Below, in pieces: positions 20,315 through 26,231 of a stretch of 26,231 nt of DNA. The stretch is from a virus. The stretch is from positions 1 to 26,231 of the IMG/VR virus record IMGVR_UViG_3300043395_000190; one strand, given 5' to 3'. The notes beneath the pieces are model-generated. The model was given only the letters and a program-made list of their open reading frames with translations. It made no database searches and had not been told where the DNA came from. Within the stretch, counting starts at the first letter, position 1, and each line of letters starts with the position of its first letter. The position numbers and the translations under genes are program-made.

Positions 20315-23300
20315 TGAATGACTATAGGCTTTTACTTGCCGTAAGGACTGGATTGGGTACAATTACAGTCAATGGAGTTGCACCTGTGGAATTTTATACC
20401 GAAGGCGACGTTTTAACGATTGCAATTACTCCAGAAGCTGGCTTTCATACAGCTAAATGGTACGCAACTCCAGGCAATACTTTAATATCCTCTGCCTTAT
20501 CTTTTAACTATACAATGCCAGCTCAAGACGTAAAAATGTACGTCGAATTGACTGGTCAAAATACTCCTGTAAATGATTACGGCTTAAAATACCAAGGCGG
20601 ATACGCTACAAATTACGGAGGCTTAGTTTGGGATTTGCAAATACAAAAGCAAGGCTATTCAGGAGCCGTTACGGCCTTGCAGATAAACGATATTACATAC
20701 AACTGGGGAAATACTGGCGACGATCCTTTAACCACGCTAATAGGCTCTTCCGTTGATTTTACGATAGCTGGAGAAACAGGAGATTTTAACGAATTTCTAG
20801 TAGGTGGAAACAGAACTTGGAAAGTTGTTTTAAGCCAGATTGGAGCAAATAACGACATTACCGCTTGGCAGGCGGCAACTGTTACGCCAAGTTTTAGAGA
20901 CATAGCTTACGGCAATGGTTTATTTGTAGGTATGGCTACAGTTAATTCCTACTCAAATGATGGAATAACTTGGACTAATGGAGGCGTATTAAATACCGAA
21001 TATGTAACTTTTGGAAATGGCTTATTTGTGGCAGTAGGTTACGCTAGCGTTTCAGGCGTTCCAACTTCATTTATTTATACTTCTACAAATGGAATAAATT
21101 GGACTAGCAGAACGCCTAGCGAAGCGATGTGGTTTCAAGATATTGCTTATGGAAATGGCTTATTTGTTGCCGTTGCACGATCTGGTACTAATAGAATAAT
21201 GACTTCGCCAGATGGTATTACTTGGACTTCTAGAGCTACAGCAATTAGCCCAACATTTAGCGGAGTTGCTTATGGTGCTGGATTATGGGTTGCCGTTTGT
21301 GATACTTCACCAGGAGGTACGACTTTTACTTCATACGATGGTATTACTTGGGAGGAGCAACCAACTGCTTGGAGTGCTTTTACTATAACTTATGCCCAAG
21401 GTAAATTTACAACTGGTACTTATTATTCTACAGATGGATTTACTTGGAATAGCGTTACAATTCCTTTTACTCCTGTAAGAATAGCTTATGGAAATGGATA
21501 TTTTATTGGAGTAAGAAGTACCGGAGTAAATAGAATAGAATATTCAACAAATGCTATTAACTGGGTTTCAATTCCAGCGGCCTCTACTGCTACATTTGAG
21601 GCCGTAGCATTTGGAGAAAATACTTTTGTAATTGGTGCAACAAGTGGAACGACTCGATTAAACTACGTTTTATTTGAAGGCATTTTACCTTATTTCTCTG
21701 GTTACATTGCTCCAGACTTTATTACTTCGCAATTTAAGAGCGGACAAAAGCTATTTGAATTTACCGCGATTGATGGATTAAAAGGTTTTGATTCTATTCG
21801 CTCAAATTTCTCTAGCTGGCCTGATCCAAGAACTGAAGCTTTAGCTGGAATTATTGGGCCTTTAAATCAATCTTTTGTAGATAAAAGACAAGTTATTGTT
21901 GGATGCGAAGTTCACGAAACTAGAATGGACGATACAATAACTCCATTTAGGCAATTTAACGTTCCTTTAAATGCAATTTATACAGATGGAGAAACGGCTA
22001 AGTTTACAAATGGAGTTAGAATAGAAAATGAGCAATTATACTTGAGCGAAACCATTGAAAGGATGGTAAATCCTTTCCTTTGCCGTGTATTCTTATGGAA
22101 GGATAAATTTTATGTTATTAGACTAACAGAGTTTGGAAAGATAAGCTTTACGGCTTATACTTTTAATCCAGATCAAAGTTTGGATGCTACAACAACGATT
22201 CTAAACGGCGATGATATTAACGCAGACATAAATAGACCAGAGGAAACGGCAAGGCGCGTATTTACTGAATTTAACGCATTTCTAAATCTTGGTGTATTGG
22301 ATAAAGATAGCCAAGGCGGAATATTTGACGCTAAATTTGCGGCTGCGGAATGGGGTTTAAATTCGCCTAGTTCACCTTATCCAAATACTTACCAGCTTTT
22401 GCTTTGGGATTACGTTAGAGCAATTCCAAGTAATCAACCTTCTAGCGTTCCAAGTGGCTCAACTGCTTTAGTTCAATACGTTTCTTCTGGAGCTGGCGAA
22501 TTTGCTCAAATCTGGACAACCACAACAACCGCTGGAGTTGGTGATCCAAATATTAGCTGGATTTCAGCAAATAGTACAAGCACCGGAGGAGCTATTACCA
22601 TAGCACAAGAGGCAGCTAATACTATTAGCTTAACCTTTGAATATATGGTAGAAAGGGTTGGTTCTGCTTATTCTATAACTCCTGCGGCTGGTACGCATTC
22701 GGTTGGAGTAATGGTAAAAATTGGTAATTATTTTATGTACCGTGATACGGCAACGACTTTCGATTGGACATTCACTACAACGGTAATGCAATTTGCGGTA
22801 ACGGCTGGCTCTGTATTTAATTCAATCGCAATTAATAATATTCCAGTCCCTGCGGATGGCGAAGTTGAGATAAGACTTTACCAATTAATTTGCAATTCAG
22901 GTACCGCTAATAGATATGTAATTAGATATAGAAATTTGAATTTTAAGATTGAGAAAACTGAAGGATTATCTTTATCTAAATTAGGAGTTAAAGCGGTAAC
23001 TGGTTCGCCTTATTCAAACGTGCATCCTGATTACAATACCTACATTGGCGATGCGATTACAAATAATAGCGCGAGTGCAATAAGATTGCTTTTGGCTGGC
23101 GATCCTGTTTCAGAGGAATGGAGCCGAGATGGTGTAGAATCTTTACCTTTGCTCGATATTATTGTGCAAGAATTGGCTAACTTAAAAGGACGAACTAATT
23201 ACAGAATATTGGCAACGTTGGAAAGGCGCGAGATAGTACCTTACAGATCATTCCTTTTCAATGGTAGATATTGGGCATTGATTAGCTATCAATTAAATTG

Positions 23301-23358
23301 CCGTACCGGAACGGCTCAGATTGAATTATACGATTTAGGAATAGAACCAACTTCATAA
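20314..23358 (+). CDS. tail-tip/baseplate protein with inserted seven-repeat beta-propeller-like domain
   Basis: A 1014-residue virion protein. Residues 1-80 resemble a divergent InlB-type B-repeat ('GLGTITVNGV', 'YTEGDVLTIAITPEAGFHTAKW', 'SFNYTMPAQDVKMYVEL'). Residues about 90-175 and about 455-700 look like one tail-hub/distal-tail unit ('YGLKYQGGYATNYGGLVWDL', 'GNRTWKVVLSQ', 'FSGYIAPDFITSQF', 'FEFTAIDGLKGF'). Between them (about 183-455) sit seven repeats of about 31-45 residues built on 'iAYGNGlFVaV...SpDGItWTs', a pattern of BNR/YCF48-like propeller blades. The C-terminal part (about 770-1014) is beta-rich. It probably forms the tail tip and its host-contact surface. The start overlaps the tape-measure stop and the stop is directly followed by the tail-fibre ATG. 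Confidence 0.75.
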   Translation: MNDYRLLLAVRTGLGTITVNGVAPVEFYTEGDVLTIAITPEAGFHTAKWYATPGNTLISSALSFNYTMPAQDVKMYVELTGQNTPVNDYGLKYQGGYATNYGGLVWDLQIQKQGYSGAVTALQINDITYNWGNTGDDPLTTLIGSSVDFTIAGETGDFNEFLVGGNRTWKVVLSQIGANNDITAWQAATVTPSFRDIAYGNGLFVGMATVNSYSNDGITWTNGGVLNTEYVTFGNGLFVAVGYASVSGVPTSFIYTSTNGINWTSRTPSEAMWFQDIAYGNGLFVAVARSGTNRIMTSPDGITWTSRATAISPTFSGVAYGAGLWVAVCDTSPGGTTFTSYDGITWEEQPTAWSAFTITYAQGKFTTGTYYSTDGFTWNSVTIPFTPVRIAYGNGYFIGVRSTGVNRIEYSTNAINWVSIPAASTATFEAVAFGENTFVIGATSGTTRLNYVLFEGILPYFSGYIAPDFITSQFKSGQKLFEFTAIDGLKGFDSIRSNFSSWPDPRTEALAGIIGPLNQSFVDKRQVIVGCEVHETRMDDTITPFRQFNVPLNAIYTDGETAKFTNGVRIENEQLYLSETIERMVNPFLCRVFLWKDKFYVIRLTEFGKISFTAYTFNPDQSLDATTTILNGDDINADINRPEETARRVFTEFNAFLNLGVLDKDSQGGIFDAKFAAAEWGLNSPSSPYPNTYQLLLWDYVRAIPSNQPSSVPSGSTALVQYVSSGAGEFAQIWTTTTTAGVGDPNISWISANSTSTGGAITIAQEAANTISLTFEYMVERVGSAYSITPAAGTHSVGVMVKIGNYFMYRDTATTFDWTFTTTVMQFAVTAGSVFNSIAINNIPVPADGEVEIRLYQLICNSGTANRYVIRYRNLNFKIEKTEGLSLSKLGVKAVTGSPYSNVHPDYNTYIGDAITNNSASAIRLLLAGDPVSEEWSRDGVESLPLLDIIVQELANLKGRTNYRILATLERREIVPYRSFLFNGRYWALISYQLNCRTGTAQIELYDLGIEPTS

Positions 23359-26231
23359 ATGGCAGACGTTAATATTAATAAATATAGAGCGAGCGTAATT
23401 AGGTCAGGCTCAACGCCTGCAACTCCTGGATATGTAGCTAGCGAGGGACAAAATCCTGTCGATCCTTCAGGTAGCGCTCAAAATCATTTGCCTGTAACAA
23501 TTAATCCAACGGCAACGGGTTTAAGTATTACAGATAGTCAAATATTATCTGGAGCTGGAACGGTTGGCCAATATATTCGAGGCGATGGCTCTTTGGCGGA
23601 TTTCCCGTCAATTACTGGCGGTGGCTCTTCAGTTAGTTACTATTTGAATGGTTCGGTAAGCCAAGGAACAATTGGCGGAGTTGCTTATAAAGAGTTAAAC
23701 AGAACGCCAGTTTTTGGCACGGGAACGGACATAAGCATAAGCGCAGACGGATATATTGCCTCGTTTATTACCGATGCTGGCGACCCAAATAAGCTAGAAA
23801 TTCCAGCTGGAAACTGGAACTTTGAAACCTATTTCTCAGCGTCAAGTAGTGGTGGCTCGCCGTCCTTTTATGTCGAGCTTTACAAGTACAATGGCACAAC
23901 CTTTACATTAATTGCATCTAGCAGTTCCTCGCCTGAGTTGATTGCGTTTGGAACTAACCTAAACCCATATTTCAGCACGTTAGCGGTGCCACAAACGGCA
24001 TTGGCTTTAACAGATAGATTGGCGGTTAGATTTTACGTTACTCATTCGGGACGTACAATTACGCTGCATACTGAAAACAATCATTTATGCCAAATTATTA
24101 CAAGCTTTACCACGGGTTTAACGGCTTTAAATAATTTAACAAGCCAAGTTCAATTCTTTGCGGTTGGAACAAGTGGAAGCGACTTTAATATTGCGAGTTC
24201 TGTCGATACCCATACGTTTAATTTACCGACTGCTTCAGCTTCTAATCGTGGTGCTTTGAGTTCGGCTGATTGGTCAACATTTAACAACAAGGAAAACGCC
24301 ATAACGGCTGGAACGACTGCGCAATACTTTAGAGGCGATAAGACATTTCAAACGCTTAATACTAGCGTTGTGCCTGAGGGGACAAATCTTTATTATACCG
24401 AGGCTAGGGTAAATGCTAACACCAATGTGGCTGCAAATACTGCCGCAAGGCATAACGCGGTAACGCTTGGAACTGCTAACGGATTGAGTTTATCAACTCA
24501 AGTTTTATCCCTTGGATTGGCATCGGCTGGCGTAACTGGCGCTTTGAGCGGAACGGATTGGAGTACATTTAATAGCAAACAAAACGCTTTAACGCTTACC
24601 ACAACTGGAACAAGCGGCGCGGCTACTTTGGTAGGTAGTACCTTAAATATTCCGCAATATCAGGCGGCTGGAACATATGTAACCGCGGTAACTGCGTCAA
24701 GTCCTTTAGCGTCTAGCGGAGGAACTACGCCAAATATTACAATCCAACAAGCAAGCGGCTCACAAAATGGATTCCTTTCTAGTACCGATTGGACTACTTT
24801 TAACTCTAAACAAAACGCGCTAACTAACCCAGTAACGGGAACAGGAACGACTAACTACTTGCCTAAGTTTACGGGAACAAGTACGATTGGGAATAGCCAA
24901 GTTTTTGACAATGGTACAAACGTTGGGATTGGGACGACTTCGCCTTTAAATAAACTTTCTGTAGTTGCAAGTAATTCATCAGGGTACTATAATAGAACAG
25001 AGGCAATTGGAGTATTTCACGGTTCATTGCCAACTGTTTTAATTGCTAACGATGGAAATGCACCTGACCAATATGCAGAATTAAAATTAGGTAATAATCA
25101 AACTACATATTACCCTTATTCGGCTTATATAAGAGGTGTCCAAGGTTCAGGTATTGACCAATACAGATTAGAATTTGGAACCTCTTCAGGTGTTGCTACA
25201 ACCACGAAAATGACATTAACAACAGGCGGCAACCTCCTTGTCGGCACAACCACTGACGCTGGCTATAAGCTAGATGTTAACGGAACTGGGCGGTTTAGTA
25301 ATAGGCTTTTTGTTGATGGAAATTTATCAGGTAATAATATAGCTTTTTTAAAAAATGCTTCATCAAATGGATATGGATTATTGATTCAAGGAGGTAATTC
25401 ATCAAATTATGCTTTATTTATTACTGATTATCTTGGAACTCAAATATTTCAAATGTTAGGTAATGGCGCAGCTACCTTTTCAAGTAGAGTTGGTGTTGCA
25501 GGTGCAGCGGCTACTTATCCAATAACTGTTTACAATGCAAGCAATGGTACTACTGCTGCTTTTGGTGGAACTGCTAGAGGAATAAGAATTGATAACGATG
25601 GAACATTTAGTTCAGGTAGGTCTACTATTTTTGGAGTAGACAGTTCATTTTATGGTAGTTACCAACCAATGAGTATTGAAGCTTCTTCACTTTCTTTACA
25701 GGCGGTAACAGGCGGCAACGTGCTGATTGGCACGACAACGGATAATGGGAATAGACTGCAAGTAAATGGCGCTGGCGGAATCAGAGTAAATGAGGACGGA
25801 AGTAGTACGAAAGTAATATCTATCCGCTCAGATTTTGCTGGAGTTGACCCAGCGGTAAATGTTGTTACTAATAACTCTTTGTTGTTAATGACAAACAACA
25901 CCGAACGAATGCGCATTACCTCAGGCGGCAACGTTGGTATTGGAACAAGTAGTATACCAAATGCCATAAGTGGAACAGAAACTGTTTTAAAAATATCAAA
26001 TTCAAATATTGCATCTTTATACTTTGAATCCACAGGCGCTGGAGGAATTGCTAATTATATTAATACATCAAGAGCATTGGTATGGTATGACCTAACCGCT
26101 GGAGCCGAACGAATGCGAATCAACTCAAGCGGAAATGTTGGAATTGGTACAAGTTCGCCGAGTGATATTTTAAACCTTGCAGGTGGAGCAAGCGGTTCTT
26201 ATGGCTTAGTCATTGATAACAGCAAAGTTGG
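23359..26231 (+). CDS. modular tail fibre protein (partial, continues past the window)
   Basis: The frame from ATG 23359, directly after the previous TAA, stays open for 957 codons to the window end; I read it codon by codon without a stop. N-terminal about 1-280 is unique and beta-rich ('GNWNFETYFSASSSGGSPSF'). Then three copies of a 'SSADWSTFNNKENA' unit (about 297, 394 and 470), known from Bacteroidota phage fibres. From about 515 on, 'NGTNVGIGTTSPLNKLSV', 'GGNLLVGTTTDAGYKLDVNG', 'GGNVLIGTTTDNGNRLQVNG' and two 'ERMRI..(S)GGNVGIGTS' units form shaft modules typical of fibres that end in an S74-type intramolecular chaperone. That end is not in the window, so the chaperone is a prediction. 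Probable receptor-binding fibre. Confidence 0.85.
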   Translation, partial: MADVNINKYRASVIRSGSTPATPGYVASEGQNPVDPSGSAQNHLPVTINPTATGLSITDSQILSGAGTVGQYIRGDGSLADFPSITGGGSSVSYYLNGSVSQGTIGGVAYKELNRTPVFGTGTDISISADGYIASFITDAGDPNKLEIPAGNWNFETYFSASSSGGSPSFYVELYKYNGTTFTLIASSSSSPELIAFGTNLNPYFSTLAVPQTALALTDRLAVRFYVTHSGRTITLHTENNHLCQIITSFTTGLTALNNLTSQVQFFAVGTSGSDFNIASSVDTHTFNLPTASASNRGALSSADWSTFNNKENAITAGTTAQYFRGDKTFQTLNTSVVPEGTNLYYTEARVNANTNVAANTAARHNAVTLGTANGLSLSTQVLSLGLASAGVTGALSGTDWSTFNSKQNALTLTTTGTSGAATLVGSTLNIPQYQAAGTYVTAVTASSPLASSGGTTPNITIQQASGSQNGFLSSTDWTTFNSKQNALTNPVTGTGTTNYLPKFTGTSTIGNSQVFDNGTNVGIGTTSPLNKLSVVASNSSGYYNRTEAIGVFHGSLPTVLIANDGNAPDQYAELKLGNNQTTYYPYSAYIRGVQGSGIDQYRLEFGTSSGVATTTKMTLTTGGNLLVGTTTDAGYKLDVNGTGRFSNRLFVDGNLSGNNIAFLKNASSNGYGLLIQGGNSSNYALFITDYLGTQIFQMLGNGAATFSSRVGVAGAAATYPITVYNASNGTTAAFGGTARGIRIDNDGTFSSGRSTIFGVDSSFYGSYQPMSIEASSLSLQAVTGGNVLIGTTTDNGNRLQVNGAGGIRVNEDGSSTKVISIRSDFAGVDPAVNVVTNNSLLLMTNNTERMRITSGGNVGIGTSSIPNAISGTETVLKISNSNIASLYFESTGAGGIANYINTSRALVWYDLTAGAERMRINSSGNVGIGTSSPSDILNLAGGASGSYGLVIDNSKV
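25222..26117 (+). repeat. short direct repeats at tail-fibre module boundaries
   Basis: CAGGCGGCAAC occurs at 25223-25233, 25709-25719 and 25922-25932; CCGAACGAATGCG occurs at 25901-25913 and 26105-26117. They encode the shaft motifs TGGN and ERMR and keep GC-rich codons unlike the surrounding gga/ggt/aat usage. They could serve as crossover points for domain exchange. Confidence 0.6.

Noticed and set aside
25659-26033. A 124-codon - strand frame inside the tail fibre
   Set aside because: Explained by the repeated glycine/threonine codons of the fibre read in reverse; the product is a proline/serine/valine series with no domain.
25222-26231. Possible diversity-generating retroelement variable repeat in the tail fibre
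   Set aside because: No reverse transcriptase or template repeat occurs in the window, and the repeated segments are short shaft motifs rather than A-substituted copies. The missing 3' end could still change this.
1-26231. tRNA genes, CRISPR arrays, insertion sequences and attachment sites
   Set aside because: No cloverleaf, regularly spaced repeat, transposase or integrase-linked core was visible on either strand.

Overview
The window looks like about 26 kb of a tailed-phage (Caudoviricetes, siphovirus-type) genome or prophage from a Bacteroidota host. Every supported gene is on the + strand. Evidence for the host group: the DNA is AT-rich, start codons follow A/T-rich leaders without Shine-Dalgarno motifs, and several promoters match the Bacteroidota form (TTG, then TAnnTTTG). 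No integrase, excisionase, lysis gene, tRNA or CRISPR array is visible, so the lifestyle is not settled.

Layout. (1) 1-6120, early/middle region: many short genes joined by ATGA overlaps. They include a Gp157-family protein, several HTH proteins, a compact structured RNA element (1798-1897) just before a Lin1244/DUF4373 replication-type gene, a C5-cytosine DNA methyltransferase with a second long gene overprinted in the +1 frame, a protein with an SSB-like C-terminal tip, a RusA resolvase, a Cro/CI-type regulator and a PD-(D/E)XK-like protein. (2) An intrinsic terminator (6152-6178) separates this from the late region. (3) 6209-13521, packaging and head: small and large terminase, a small membrane protein, portal, a MuF-type head protein with a C-terminal ADP-ribosyltransferase-like domain followed by a 64-aa partner gene, prohead protease, and major capsid protein ending in a strong terminator. 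(4) 13638-15497: a cysteine-rich small protein, a SAM methyltransferase and two glycosyltransferase-like proteins between the capsid and connector genes. (5) 15509-20314: connector, head closure, tail completion, tail terminator, major tail protein, a G/GT-type tail chaperone pair with a -1 frameshift site, and the tape measure. (6) 20314-26231: a large tail-tip protein containing a seven-repeat propeller-like insert, then a modular tail fibre that runs off the window end.

Portal, protease and major tail protein are each preceded by a nearly identical promoter/leader with a perfect 6-6-6 dyad (TATTTG-N6-CAAATA) across the -7 element. This suggests a coordinated late regulon. The strongest candidates for something new are the structured RNA with complementary loops at 1811-1897, the overprinted gene in the methyltransferase, the MuF-ART/partner cassette, the modification island beside the capsid gene, and the propeller inserted into the tail-tip protein. 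All functions are read from motifs; no database search was run.
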